The notes beneath the pieces are model-generated. The model was given only the letters and a program-made list of their open reading frames with translations. It did no database searches and was not told where the DNA came from. A stretch of DNA of 64,000 nucleotides. Source: Acidovorax sp. 210-6. GTDB taxonomy: Bacteria > Pseudomonadota > Gammaproteobacteria > Burkholderiales > Burkholderiaceae_C. The stretch lies in NCBI RefSeq assembly GCF_010020825.1, contig NZ_JAACJE010000001.1, positions 1,426,001-1,490,000 of the forward strand. The letters are read 5' to 3'. Positions 44,233 to 53,134 of the stretch are shown in pieces; the stretch's first letter is position 1; every line of letters begins with the position of its first letter. The position numbers and the translations under genes are program-made.

Positions 44233-45024
44233 ATGAGCAACGACATGAGAGATCTTGTCGACAGCCTCCTGGCGTACGCGCTGAGGTACGCCGCCGACGA
44301 CGGCAAGGCCGCCAGCGCCAGTTGCTGGGACCTGGTCGCCCAGGCGCGGCGCTGCCTGCGCGAGACCGAGCACCAGCGTAGGCCGGGCGAGGACGCAGAG
44401 GATGCCGAGGCGAACCGCGGGACGGCGCGCGCGCGAGCGCTGAACGCGCTGCGCCGCGACGGCCTGACCATCGGCGAGTGCCTCCAAGTGCTCGCCGCGC
44501 CCGAAGACGACCCGTATGTCTCGGCGGCCCGCGAAGCCACGGCGTCGAACGCGGACATCCGGATCGACGTCCACACGGCCACGGCGCGCGGAGAGGGCGG
44601 CGCGTGGGTGCTGTCCTGGCTTTGGATCAGCGACCGCCAAGCCGGGGTGCTTTCGCACAGCCAGATGCTGGAGGAAGTGTGGCGGCGTGCGGGCGACCTG
44701 CTCACGGGCGCGCACGGGCTCGATGACGGTACGGCGTGGCTGAGGAACAACCAGGTGCTCTGGCTCGACGCCGTGTGCGCCAGGTTCTCCCGGGAGATCG
44801 ACGGCGTCGAGGCCGCCCGGCCCGGCGCCGGATGCGGCCCCATCGTGTGGGTCGATGAGCGGCGGCGCGAACTGCGGTTCGTGCCCTCGGAGGCCGTGCT
44901 GCAACTGCTGGCGCTGGCGCGCCGGGCGGGGCTCGAGCGCCATGTGGCGGAGCACTGCGAGCGCTTCTGTTCGCTGCACGGCCGCGCGCTGGATGCGTTG
45001 CTAGCTTCCGTCCCGCTGCGCTGA
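44233..45024 (+). CDS. hypothetical island protein, paralogue of the gene at 41729
   Basis: This 263-residue protein shares with the 41729 product the GLTIGECLQVLAAPEDDPYV block, AGVLSHSQMLEEV, and the C-terminal AEHCERFCSLHGRALDALL. An extra N-terminal 55 residues (MRDLVDSLLAYALRYAADDG) replaces the shorter Ala/Pro-rich start of the other copy. AGGAG precedes the ATG at 44233. GGGGC-GCCGT-GCCCC and neighbouring GC repeats lie upstream. The function is unknown. Confidence 0.78.
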   Translation: MSNDMRDLVDSLLAYALRYAADDGKAASASCWDLVAQARRCLRETEHQRRPGEDAEDAEANRGTARARALNALRRDGLTIGECLQVLAAPEDDPYVSAAREATASNADIRIDVHTATARGEGGAWVLSWLWISDRQAGVLSHSQMLEEVWRRAGDLLTGAHGLDDGTAWLRNNQVLWLDAVCARFSREIDGVEAARPGAGCGPIVWVDERRRELRFVPSEAVLQLLALARRAGLERHVAEHCERFCSLHGRALDALLASVPLR

Positions 45025-45051
45025 CGCGGCGCAATGAACAAGGAGATGGAC

Positions 45052-45858
45052 ATGCCTCGATATGGCGTTTTTCAAGATGGCGGTCGCTATGACGACCTGG
45101 GCACACTCTGCGAGGCGATCGGCCTCGCAGAAGAGTTGATGGGAGGCATCCCGGTCGGCGAGTGCTCGACCTTCACCGTGGAGCGCGACGGCCGACTGCT
45201 GGCGAGCGTGACGAACCGCCGCATCACCGGGACCTTCCACAAGGAATACTGGAGCGCAAGGGAGGAGGCGGTGGAGTGCGAAGCGCTCGAGTTCGACGCG
45301 ACCGGCCACGTGCTACGCATGGCGGGCGGAGAGCTGCGCGCGCTGCGCGACAACCGGGATAGCAGCGACGCGGTGGGGCAGGCGCACGTGGCGTGGAACG
45401 GTCCTTTCCGGGTCACCCTCGTGGAATCGGTGTGCGAGTTCTTCGGCGTGGACGACGTGGCGGACATCACCGACGAGGCCCTCGCGTTCGCGCGCTGGCG
45501 CTGGTACGAGGAAGCGCCGGTGAAGGCCTGCGTCCATCTGACGGTGGCGCTGCAGGTCCGCGTCGCGGCGGGAGCGAGTCTCGCCGAGTTCGTCGGGCGC
45601 CTCGACTGGGGATTCCATTCGCGGACCGTCGGCGTCTCGGTCACCGACGCGGAGATCCTCGGCGCGGAGCAGCCCGGGGACCCGGACGCCGCCGCCTTGT
45701 CCGAGGACGAGATCGCTGACTTCCTGTGCCGGCGAATCGAGAACGGTGAGCTGGCCGCCGAGGACATTCCCGTGCGCCTCGCACGGTACGGGCTGATGCA
45801 GCCGCTCGCCTTCGTCGAGGAGATGCGGGAGCGCATGGCGTCGGAGAAGGGCGGATAG
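45052..45858 (+). CDS. hypothetical island protein
   Basis: This 268-residue protein has no recognised domain. An N-terminal beta-rich part (STFTVERDGRLLASVTNRRI) is followed by helical regions (ITDEALAFARWRWYEEAPVK) and an acidic C-terminus with EDEIADFLCRRIENGELAAE. The start at 45052 is preferred since AAGGAG lies 7 bp upstream; ATGs at 45034 and 45046 are also in frame. It lies 27 bp after the paralogue gene and is probably co-transcribed. Confidence 0.75.
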   Translation: MPRYGVFQDGGRYDDLGTLCEAIGLAEELMGGIPVGECSTFTVERDGRLLASVTNRRITGTFHKEYWSAREEAVECEALEFDATGHVLRMAGGELRALRDNRDSSDAVGQAHVAWNGPFRVTLVESVCEFFGVDDVADITDEALAFARWRWYEEAPVKACVHLTVALQVRVAAGASLAEFVGRLDWGFHSRTVGVSVTDAEILGAEQPGDPDAAALSEDEIADFLCRRIENGELAAEDIPVRLARYGLMQPLAFVEEMRERMASEKGG

Positions 45859-45888
45859 CCGTCCCTGGCAGGACATCGACGAACCGTG

Positions 45889-45920
45889 GATCCCCCGCGC
45901 AGCTCGGCTGCCGGGGGATC
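45889..45920. terminator. 14-bp stem-loop
   Basis: GATCCCCCG-C-GCAGC pairs with GCTGC-CGGGGGATC around a TCG loop, 30 bp after the stop of the 45052 gene. There is no T run. It is one of the strongest of the island's intergenic hairpins. Confidence 0.65.
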
Positions 45921-45998
45921 GTCGCGTCCGCAGGCGCCGCCGCGCTTGAAATGAAGGCGGCGCGCGGGAGACTGGACGCGCAAAGGAGCCATCCGGCC

Positions 45999-46898
45999 AT
46001 GTCATCCATCCTCAGCTTTCCAGAGCGCGGCCCATGGGGCAACGCGCGCTACCGGGGCAATTGCTCCGGCCATGTCTACCGCGCCTTGTTCGAGATGCTG
46101 CGGCCCCGCAGCTTCTGCGATCCCATGGCGGGCAGCGGCACCTCGGTGGAGGTGGCGCGCGAGCTAGGCATCCTCGCCCACGGCCTGGACCTGCGCATGG
46201 GCTTCAACGCGCTGCGGCACTCGATCCTGGCCACCATCGGCGGCGAGCCCGTGGACGCCTGCATCTCGCACGTGCCCTATGGGCCCATGATCGTCTATTC
46301 GGGCGAGGTCTGGGGCACGCAGGCGCATCCGGACGACCTGAGCCGCTGCGCCGACGACGAGGACTTCCACGAGAAGCTGCAGGTCGTGCTGCTCAACCAG
46401 CGCGCCGCCGCGCGTCCCGGGGGGCACTACGGCACCATCATCGGGGACCGTCGGCAGGGCGGGCGCTATGTCTCCTACCAGGCCGAGGCCATCGCGCGCA
46501 TGCCCTCGGACGAGCTCGCGGCTGTGCTGCTGAAGGCGCAGCACAACGTGCGCAGCGATGCGCGCGCCTATCGCGGCATGGCGCTGCCGCGCATCACGCA
46601 CGAATACATCCTGCTGTGGCGGCGCCGCGAGACGACGGTGTTCGGCGTGCTGCGCGGACTCGCGGCGGGGGCGCACCAGCGGCTGCGCTCGACGTGGCGC
46701 GCCATCGTCCACCTGTGCCTCATGCAGTTGGGCGGGCAGGCGGAACTGGCCACGCTTTACGAGGCCGTGCGCGGCGCGGCGGCGAACCGCTGCGAGGCGA
46801 ACCCGCATTGGCAGGCCAAGGTGCGCCAGGTGCTCAATCGCTCGGAGCATTGGTTCGAGTCGCCCGGGCGGGGCGTCTGGCGGCTCAAGGACGCCTGA
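45999..46898 (+). CDS. DNA methyltransferase-like protein with altered catalytic motif
   Basis: This 299-residue protein has the SAM-binding motif I (FCDPMAGSGTSVEVARELG) at about 37-55. Motif IV reads SHVPYGPMIVYSGEVWG at about 90, where active N6-adenine or N4-cytosine methylases have (D/S)PPY; the first Pro is replaced by Val and the preceding residue by His. The rest (RPGGHYGTIIGD, RITHEYILLW) follows the fold. A C-terminal 80-residue part looks like a winged-helix domain. AAAGGAG lies upstream. It may be an inactive or specialised methylase; no restriction partner is adjacent. Confidence 0.78.
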   Translation: MSSILSFPERGPWGNARYRGNCSGHVYRALFEMLRPRSFCDPMAGSGTSVEVARELGILAHGLDLRMGFNALRHSILATIGGEPVDACISHVPYGPMIVYSGEVWGTQAHPDDLSRCADDEDFHEKLQVVLLNQRAAARPGGHYGTIIGDRRQGGRYVSYQAEAIARMPSDELAAVLLKAQHNVRSDARAYRGMALPRITHEYILLWRRRETTVFGVLRGLAAGAHQRLRSTWRAIVHLCLMQLGGQAELATLYEAVRGAAANRCEANPHWQAKVRQVLNRSEHWFESPGRGVWRLKDA

Positions 46899-47341
46899 GG
46901 CTTCGCGAGGCAGCCGCGCGCGGCGGAGGTGATCTTGTCCGCGGCGCCCGCGCGGTGGCCGGGCCGTGGAAGAAACACCCCGGGCGCAATGCATGCGGCC
47001 CGGGGTGGCAAGACGCTCCGCAGTGGCGGCGGAGCGCGGCCTGCTCGGGGAGGAAAGCAGGGGGCTCGGCCCGGTGCCGATCGTAGCAGCGGCATGGCCG
47101 GACCAGCACCCTTCGGACCGTTGGAGCCCCGAAGGCGGTGGGCCAGCGGGCCATTCGGGCGGGCGCGGGTGCGCCCTTGATGGCGCCGATGCCGGGGCCA
47201 GACTGGCCGCATGACCATACCGTCTCGCTCCACCAAAGCCCCTGCAGGGAACCGCCGCCCGCCGACGGCGGCAGCGCCGCGCACCGCGGTGCGCCGGCCA
47301 CCGGGGCCGTGCGCCGCCGACGCGCCGGGGAGGTGACCGCC
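46899..47341. other. 443-bp gap
   Basis: No convincing gene lies here. A strong hairpin at 46976-47007 and a T-poor GC-rich leader are present. Small frames of low-complexity Ala, Gly and Arg content are taken as noise. Confidence 0.5.
46976..47007. terminator. stem-loop after the methylase-like gene
   Basis: CACCCCGGG pairs perfectly with CCCGGGGTG around a 14-base inner region that itself can pair (CGCA/TGCG). It lies 78 bp after the methylase-like stop and has no T run. Confidence 0.6.
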
Positions 47342-47851
47342 ATGGGCTATCTCAATCCCTTGCTGCGCTTGCCGGCCGCGCAGGGCCTGCAGGCGCTGGG
47401 TGCCCCGGAGCGTGCAGCGCTGGCGCGGCTCCTGATGGATCTGCGCGCCCAGGCCAACGACGAGGCCGAGAACGCGTGGCGCCGCCGCAAAGGCCCCATG
47501 GCCTGCTATTGGCGCGCGGTCGCGACGTATGCCCGTCACATCGCCCACGTGCTGCGCATGCCCCGGCGCCCGCGCCGCAGCCACGGTGCGGATGCCACGA
47601 TGGCGCTGCCCAAGATCCACGCGGCCGCCATGACCGCGCAGGACATCGTCGCCGTCTTCGAGGACCTGTCGGTCCGCAACCGCAACCCGCCGCTCGACGA
47701 GGCCGTCGTGGGGCTCGCGCGCTGGATGTCGCAACGGCGCACGCGCCTGACGGACGAGGACTTCACGGCGCTCGCCGCCGTGGGCGGCGCGATCTACGAA
47801 GCCGCGCTGCAGCACCGGATGGCGGCCGGGTCGTTCCCGTCGATCCGGTGA
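47342..47851 (+). CDS. hypothetical island protein
   Basis: This 169-residue protein is basic in its first half (ENAWRRRKGPMACYW, LRMPRRPRRSHG) and mostly helical. It has no recognised domain. GGAGGTGA precedes the ATG at 47342. It is convergent with the toxin-antitoxin pair and may bind nucleic acid, judged only from its charge. Confidence 0.72.
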   Translation: MGYLNPLLRLPAAQGLQALGAPERAALARLLMDLRAQANDEAENAWRRRKGPMACYWRAVATYARHIAHVLRMPRRPRRSHGADATMALPKIHAAAMTAQDIVAVFEDLSVRNRNPPLDEAVVGLARWMSQRRTRLTDEDFTALAAVGGAIYEAALQHRMAAGSFPSIR

Positions 47852-47902
47852 ACGGCTGGAGCCCCGCCCAGGCGGGCGAAGTCCGGAGAGTCGCGACGGG
47901 CC

Positions 47903-48328
47903 TCAGAAGGCCTTGGGCTGACTCCTGGCCTCCAGGATGGCCGACTGCAGTTTGCGCTTCACCACGGCGTCCTGGAGGTCGAGCCGGCCCCGCCGGGGAT
48001 GTTTCGGCGTCTTGCCAGGCGCAGGCGCGAACCAGGCATCATCGAAGGGCAGCCGGTGGTGGTTGACCAGGTCGAACTTGGTGGCCTTGGTCAGGCCTGT
48101 CTTGGCGCTGGCATCGATCACGAACTCGCCCGGATACACCGCCGTCGTGTTCTGCGAAGTGGCGTACGCCACCACGACGACGGAACCCGCGGGATCGTCG
48201 GCCGCTTCCTCGACCTGAAGCACCAGGGCCGGCCGGTCCTTGGGGCCCGGCACGCCCACTTGCTGGGGAAAGCGGCATTCGACGATGTCGCCGGGCTTCG
48301 GGCGGGGTGTCCAGTAGGTCGCGCTCAC
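47903..48328 (-). CDS. PemK/MazF family type II toxin
   Basis: This 141-residue protein is a MazF/PemK-type endoribonuclease toxin. The N-terminal PKPGDIVECRFPQQ and the KDRPALVLQVEE strand pair correspond to the conserved GD...RP core. The C-terminal extension (GLTKATKFDLVNHHRLPF) matches the longer PemK-like group. The start at 48328 overlaps the antitoxin stop (ATGA at 48325-48328), which is typical of toxin-antitoxin pairs with the antitoxin first. Such pairs stabilise islands and plasmids. Confidence 0.85.
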   Translation of the reverse strand: MSATYWTPRPKPGDIVECRFPQQVGVPGPKDRPALVLQVEEAADDPAGSVVVVAYATSQNTTAVYPGEFVIDASAKTGLTKATKFDLVNHHRLPFDDAWFAPAPGKTPKHPRRGRLDLQDAVVKRKLQSAILEARSQPKAF

Positions 48329-48594
48329 AGCAGCGAACCGATGACCCTGCCTTTGCCCTTGGGCTCGGCCTTCGCGATCGCCTGGTGCTGGGTCCGGGTG
48401 AGCGGCAGGAGCTTCTCCGTGTCCTGCTCGACAAGCACCTCGTCCCTGAGCCTGGCGAGCGCGTAGAGAACCGTCTGGGTCTCGTTGAAACCCAGTTTCC
48501 TGGCAATGGCCTTCAACGCGTCGCGCGACACCGTCGTGAGGGTGTCGTCCTTGAAGTTCAGCTTCAGCGGCTGCTGGCCGGTGGTGGTGGGCAT
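48325..48594 (-). CDS. antitoxin of the PemK/MazF-type pair
   Basis: This basic 89-residue protein lies directly upstream of the toxin. A short strand (LKLNFKDDTLTTVSRDALKA) and a helix follow a pattern compatible with ribbon-helix-helix or Phd-like DNA binding, though I cannot name the class with certainty. It should bind the AT-rich region just upstream and repress the operon. The start at 48594 has AAGGA 9 bp upstream. Confidence 0.78.
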   Translation of the reverse strand: MPTTTGQQPLKLNFKDDTLTTVSRDALKAIARKLGFNETQTVLYALARLRDEVLVEQDTEKLLPLTRTQHQAIAKAEPKGKGRVIGSLL

Positions 48595-48616
48595 CGCACG
48601 ATCCTTGTCATTTCGG

Positions 48617-48639
48617 TATATGCATAGGATATATATTTT
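48617..48639 (-). promoter_or_regulatory. AT-rich promoter/operator of the toxin-antitoxin operon
   Basis: In otherwise GC-rich DNA, a patch of almost pure A and T contains the perfect palindrome TATGCATA (48619-48626). A wider TATAT-N7-ATATA dyad encloses it. It lies 23-45 bp upstream of the antitoxin start on the minus strand and is the expected site for antitoxin binding and the -10 region. Confidence 0.6.
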
Positions 48640-48726
48640 TAGGGCATCCTGCAAACCGCCCGCCACCGGGGGACGTCGAGCGCGGACAGGGGCCAGGGCT
48701 ATGATCTTTCCAGTGAAACAAGGGGT

Positions 48727-49062
48727 ATGAAGATGGCGGATACCAGTGGGCCGGACGCCTCGACGCAGGAAGAGGCGCAGGCGCAACGATGGCTGGACGA
48801 GCTCCGGCGCGAGGTGCGCAGCGCGGCCGAGGGGCGCACGTCCGACGTGCAGCGGGGCGCCGAATCGCCGGCCGTCGCCGCCGCCCTGTTCGACAAGTTC
48901 GGCGGCGGCATCTGTGCGGCCGCCCATGTCCTCGGCCTTGACACCGGTGGCCTGCAGCGCGAGGTCGATGCGCTCGCCCGCCAGATCGATCCCGACTTCG
49001 ATGCCCATCCCAAAGCGCGCTGGGCGGCGCGGCCGGGGGCGTTCTCGTTCGAACGTGACTAG
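48727..49062 (+). CDS. small hypothetical island protein
   Basis: This 111-residue protein has an acidic N-terminus. Its central helices (VAAALFDKFGGGICAAAHVL, then GLQREVDALARQIDP) suggest a small helical bundle. It is divergent from the toxin-antitoxin operon. The function is unknown. An ATG at 48733 is an alternative start. Confidence 0.7.
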   Translation: MKMADTSGPDASTQEEAQAQRWLDELRREVRSAAEGRTSDVQRGAESPAVAAALFDKFGGGICAAAHVLGLDTGGLQREVDALARQIDPDFDAHPKARWAARPGAFSFERD

Positions 49063-49103
49063 GTGAGAGGTGCCGAGCGGGGTGGTCGGCCGAGGCCGGG
49101 GCC

Positions 49104-49382
49104 GTGAACGCTGGCGCGCTCGACGCCTGGCTGCAGAACCAGGGCTACCGCCAGTTGCGGCGGATCGGCGGCGTGGTCTGCGGCGTCCGTCGCTTCAACT
49201 TCACCTTCGGCCTTGTGGTCGGCCTCACCTGGGAAGGCTACGAGCGCCGCTATTGCTACGGGCACGGACAGGACGCGCTCGCGGCGCTGGGCGCGTGGGA
49301 CGGCGAGGACCATCCTTGCGGTCCATGGATCAAGTGCAAGGGCGCCGGCATCGACCTGCTCAACCCGGCCCTGCAGGTCTGA
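49104..49382 (+). CDS. small hypothetical island protein
   Basis: This 92-residue protein has several aromatic and cysteine residues (RFNFTFGLVVGLTWEGYERR, then EDHPCGPWIKCKG). The GTG at 49104 is the start used. It may be a small beta-rich fold. No named family is recognised; it continues the rightward series. Confidence 0.7.
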   Translation: MNAGALDAWLQNQGYRQLRRIGGVVCGVRRFNFTFGLVVGLTWEGYERRYCYGHGQDALAALGAWDGEDHPCGPWIKCKGAGIDLLNPALQV

Positions 49383-49499
49383 GGGCGGCTGCGGAGCGCC
49401 CACCGCATCGGGAAAGAGGCCGGCGCGCGGGAACCGGCCGCATGCGCCCTTGAAGGCGCAAGGCGAGGCGATAGCCTGGAAACACACAGGAGCCTCGCC

Positions 49500-50234
49500 A
49501 TGCCATCTTCCCTTCTCGATCTTCCATCGCGCGACGCGCCGGCCAAGCGCCCGCCCTGGCCCGACTGCACGACGCGCAGACAGACGCCCTCATCGGCGCC
49601 GTCCGCACCCTGCGCGCACCCCGGGGCGTTGTCGGCCAAGCAGGCGCACCCGCACCCGCGTGAGGACGGGGTCGTCCCGCCGGCCGCCGCGCAAGCGTCC
49701 CTGCGCTGCCGCCTGTGCACCTGCATCCTCGGTGCGGAGGAGGACGACGACCCCTCGCTGGCGCTGTGCGGCGCCTGCAAGCGCCGGCCCGAGGCGCGCC
49801 GCCTGGGGCTGGGCCAGCCCGGCGCCTCGCCGCCCACGGCGCCCGCGGCCCTGGCCGCGCGCGCGCCGTCGGCGCCTGCGCGCGAGTTCACCGAAGCCGA
49901 GCGCGCGCTGATCCGCAAGGTGCACGGCTTCATGCCGGCCCAGCAGTTGCTCGCGCTGCTCAACGAGCGGCTCGCCTGCGACCTCGGCCCCGATGCCACG
50001 CCGTACGGCATGGACCAGCTGCATGCGCAGATCGGCACCTTCACGGCGGCAGCCCCTGCGGGCGGCCACGGCTGGGCGGCCCAGCGCAAGCTGATCGCCC
50101 AGGCGCGCCGCTCGGGGCTGCTGGCCGCCATCACGGAGCAGGTCATCGACGACTTCGCCGTGGTGTTCTCGCTGAACCCCAAGCAGGTGCTCTGCCTGCG
50201 CGACACGCTGCTGCAGCCGGAGGACGGGCAATGA
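49500..50234 (+). CDS. zinc-finger-containing island protein upstream of the ATPase gene
   Basis: This 244-residue protein is Pro/Ala-rich for the first 65 residues. A four-cysteine zinc-binding cluster (CRLCTCIL, then CGACKRRP) lies at about 70-95, and a helical C-terminal domain of 115 residues follows (LIRKVHGFMPAQQLLALLNE). The stop overlaps the start of the HerA-like ATPase gene by ATGA, so the products are made together. The function is unknown; the zinc finger suggests DNA or protein binding. Confidence 0.75.
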   Translation: MPSSLLDLPSRDAPAKRPPWPDCTTRRQTPSSAPSAPCAHPGALSAKQAHPHPREDGVVPPAAAQASLRCRLCTCILGAEEDDDPSLALCGACKRRPEARRLGLGQPGASPPTAPAALAARAPSAPAREFTEAERALIRKVHGFMPAQQLLALLNERLACDLGPDATPYGMDQLHAQIGTFTAAAPAGGHGWAAQRKLIAQARRSGLLAAITEQVIDDFAVVFSLNPKQVLCLRDTLLQPEDGQ

Positions 50235-51187
50235 ACCACCCTATGGTCCCCCACGCCGTCATCCGGCGCGAAGAGATGCTGACCGCGCACCTGGACCTCG
50301 GCGGCGCGCCGATCGACCTGGCCGAGTACGCCACCACGGGCCTGCTGGCGGTCGCGGTTGGCCCGCGCGGCATGGGCAAGACCAATGCCGGCCTGCTGAT
50401 GGCCGAGCAGCTGTCGGCCCAGGGCTGGGTCAGCGTGCTGATCGACCCTGAAAGCGAGATGGAGTCGCTCTACGGCGCGGCGGTGCGCGACGCGGAGCAT
50501 CTGGCCGCGCTGCTGCAAAGCCGCGCGCAGTCCATCGTCGTGGTCAGCGCGCGCGATGCCACCGCGTTCCTGCCCTATGGCCGCGCCATCCTCGACGCGG
50601 CCGAGCGCATCCGAAAGCCGCTGTTCGTCGTGGTGGACGAGGGACAGTTGTTCAGCACCGCCAAGAAATGCGCCGAAGATGCGGGCGAGGCCGCCGGCAT
50701 CATCAACGAGTTCGCCGGCCGGGGCCGCAAGCGCGCCCTCGACCTGTTCATCACTGCCTTGCGGTACACCGGCACGCTGCACCGCACGCTCTTCGCGAAC
50801 AAGAACCTGACCTTGATCGGCTGCCAGGAGGACGCGACTGCCTGGGCGGCACTGGCGCCGCAGTTCCGGGCATCGCGCATCGAGTTCACGGACCTCAATG
50901 CGCTGGCGCCGGGCGAATTCTTCTGTCTCTCGCGCCGCGGCGTCGAGAAGGTGCGCATGCCGATGGCGCAGGCGTTGGCCAGGGTGGCGCCCAAGGCCCG
51001 GCCCGTGCGCCGGACCCTGCCGGCCACCTTCAGCCAATGGGACCGCGCCATGCGGGGCATCCCGACCGGGCGCCTGCAGGCCTTGACCGATCCGGTGGTG
51101 GGCCTGCTGGGCGCCATCGCGGGGCTGTCCACCCAGCAGATGCTGGCCGGCGCTGCCGCGCTGCAGGACGAACTGGAGACGCGATGA
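50231..51187 (+). CDS. HerA/VirD4-like P-loop ATPase
   Basis: This 318-residue protein has Walker A GPRGMGKTN at about 44-52 and Walker B LFVVVDEGQLF at about 134-144. A sensor-type loop LRYTGTLHRTLFANKNLTLIG follows. This is the RecA-like fold of HerA, VirD4 or DUF87 ATPases that pump DNA or DNA-bound proteins. There is no membrane segment, so it is not a standard coupling protein. It overlaps the upstream zinc-finger gene and the downstream multi-HTH gene by 4 bp each, and the set probably forms a complex. Its role in transfer, maintenance or defence is open. Confidence 0.82.
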   Translation: MNHPMVPHAVIRREEMLTAHLDLGGAPIDLAEYATTGLLAVAVGPRGMGKTNAGLLMAEQLSAQGWVSVLIDPESEMESLYGAAVRDAEHLAALLQSRAQSIVVVSARDATAFLPYGRAILDAAERIRKPLFVVVDEGQLFSTAKKCAEDAGEAAGIINEFAGRGRKRALDLFITALRYTGTLHRTLFANKNLTLIGCQEDATAWAALAPQFRASRIEFTDLNALAPGEFFCLSRRGVEKVRMPMAQALARVAPKARPVRRTLPATFSQWDRAMRGIPTGRLQALTDPVVGLLGAIAGLSTQQMLAGAAALQDELETR

Positions 51188-53134
51188 TGGAACGGCACGA
51201 TGCTGCCGCGCTTGTTCCGGGCGGCGCGGACGAGGAACCGCGCTGGGTGGACTTCGTGCTCGCGCACGGCTGGCGCGCGGCCGTGCACCATCTGGCCACC
51301 GTGCTCGGGGTCGCCCGAGGCGGTCGCGTCGGTGCGGCGGACGGGCGCCTGCGAGAGGCGGGACAGGCCGCTCGACTTCGCCGAACTGTTCGCCCTGCGG
51401 CACGGCCGCGCTCCGGCCGAGGAGGAATGGCCCGCGCCGCGCAGGACGGGGCGGGGCGGCTACGAGTGGCAGGCGCCGGAGGTCGCTCTGCTGGCTGGGC
51501 TGGTGGGCCAGCTCGGGACGGAAGAAATCGCGCAGGTGCTCACGGCGCGCCTGCGCGAACGCACGGGCGATGCGGCCGCCGAGCGCACCGCCGTGGCCGT
51601 GCAGGGGCGCGTCCATCTGATCGGCCTGCAGTCGGGCGACGTGCTCGGCGGCATCACGACCACCGAGGCCGGGCGCGAGGTTGGCTCGACGGCGCTGATC
51701 CACCAGGCCATCCGCAGCGGCGCGCTCGCCGCGCACAAGGTCGGCCGCCGGCTCGTGATACCGCACGCGGCCTGGGCCGCCTGGAAGGCGCAGCGCGCCG
51801 CGCCACCCGAGGGCTTCGTGCGCCTTGCATCCCTGCGCGAACCCCTGGGCATCCGCAGCGACAAACTGTCCGAGTTCGCGCGCATGGGCCATGTGCCGAC
51901 GGCCCTGCGCTGCAACCCCTTCGGGGTGCCCGGGCCGTCCACGCAGTTCGGCACCTGGCACATCGCGGCCGACATGGCGCGCCAGCTCATCGCGGACCGG
52001 CGCGCGGGCCGGCCCATGCCCTGGCATGGCAAGCCCCTGGCCGACAACCTGCGGGCCACCTGGCGCCGGTGGCAGCAGCGGCGCCACCCCGAGGACTGCG
52101 CGACCTGCCGGGACATCTGGGGCGTGCAGGGGGCGCCGAAGGACTTCGACGACTTCGCGGCGCGCTACCCGGGCCTGGCCCAGGGCGCCAAGCGCCACCT
52201 GACGCGGCCCTGGACGCCCGGAAGCACGGTGGCGGAGGTGGCCGCGGCGGCCTGCTGCCCGCAGAGCCACGTGCGCCGCGCCATCGCCAGCGGCGTCCTG
52301 GCGGCCGCGTCCTGCAACGGCACGCTCTACGTGACCCGCACCGACGCCACGCGGTGGATCGCTCGCCGCTGCCCCAGCGGCGAGGGAGAACGGTCCTGGA
52401 TCGCGCTGGAGACGGCCTGTCGCCAGTACCTGTTCACGCCGCGCGAACTGCGCCAGCACATCGCGGCGGGCACCCTGGGCTCCAAACACGGCACGGAGGG
52501 CGCGATGCGCGGCAGGGACTACGTGCTGCGCCAGCAGTGCGCGCAGTTGCGCGAGCGGCTGGGGTTCAGCGAAGCGGAGGCCGCGCGCCGCGTGGGCGTC
52601 TCCATCGAGCGCCTGCGCGTGCTGCTCGACGGGCTCACGTGGCGGACGGCCCGGGGCATCCCGCTGGTGACGGTGCAGGCGGCCATCAAGCGGCGGGAAT
52701 CCCAGGAGGGCCACACGCTGGAAGAGGCGGCGGCACTGCTGGACGTGCCGCTGGCCTGGGTGAAGGCGCGCAAGCGCGACGGCACCGTCCGCGTGGCGCA
52801 GGCGCGCTGGGACCGGCGCCGCCAGTACCTCACCGGGCCGATGGTGGAGCGGCTGCGTGAAGCGCTGCGGCATCCCCAGGCAGTGCGCGAGCCGCAGGCC
52901 CCCGAATGGCTGAGCCTGGGCGCCGCCGCGCGCGAGGCCGGGGTGAGCGCCACAACCATCCAGCACTGGGTGAACGCAGGGGAGCTGGCGTACCGGGGCA
53001 CGCCGGGCCAGCGGCGCTACCACCAGGAGGCCTTGCGCGCACGGGCCCGGCGCCACTGGGCCACCTGCCGGTTCCACCGCGCCCGGCGGCCGGCGTGGCT
53101 CGAGTGCGCGCAGGACCCGTCCCCGACCCCCTGA
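51184..53134 (+). pseudogene. protein of seven to eight tandem HTH (MerR/excisionase-like) modules, one frameshift
   Basis: The gene starts at 51184 (ATGATGG, overlapping the ATPase stop). It runs in frame 1 up to a GGGG run at 51307-51310 and continues in frame 2 to 53134. Removing one G restores a 649-residue product: HLATVLG joins SPEAVASVRR and then DRPLDFAELF. The body holds repeated winged-helix or MerR/Xis-like modules at about 90-145, 155-200, 212-250, 345-395, 402-445, 457-505, 509-555 and 574-625. Examples are TTTEAGREVGSTALIHQAIR and LSLGAAAREAGVSATTIQHW. It should bind extended DNA. It is a pseudogene if the extra G is real, and could otherwise be a sequencing error in a homopolymer. 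No known family is recalled. Confidence 0.78.

Noticed and set aside
46929-47180. Short plus-strand open frame of 83 codons in the 46.9-47.3 kb gap
   Set aside because: Low-complexity Gly, Arg, Ala and Pro composition, no ribosome site, and it crosses a strong hairpin.
51301-51315. Programmed ribosomal frameshift in the multi-HTH gene
   Set aside because: The GGGG run is short, and no slippery heptamer with a following pseudoknot is evident. Mutation or sequence error is more likely.
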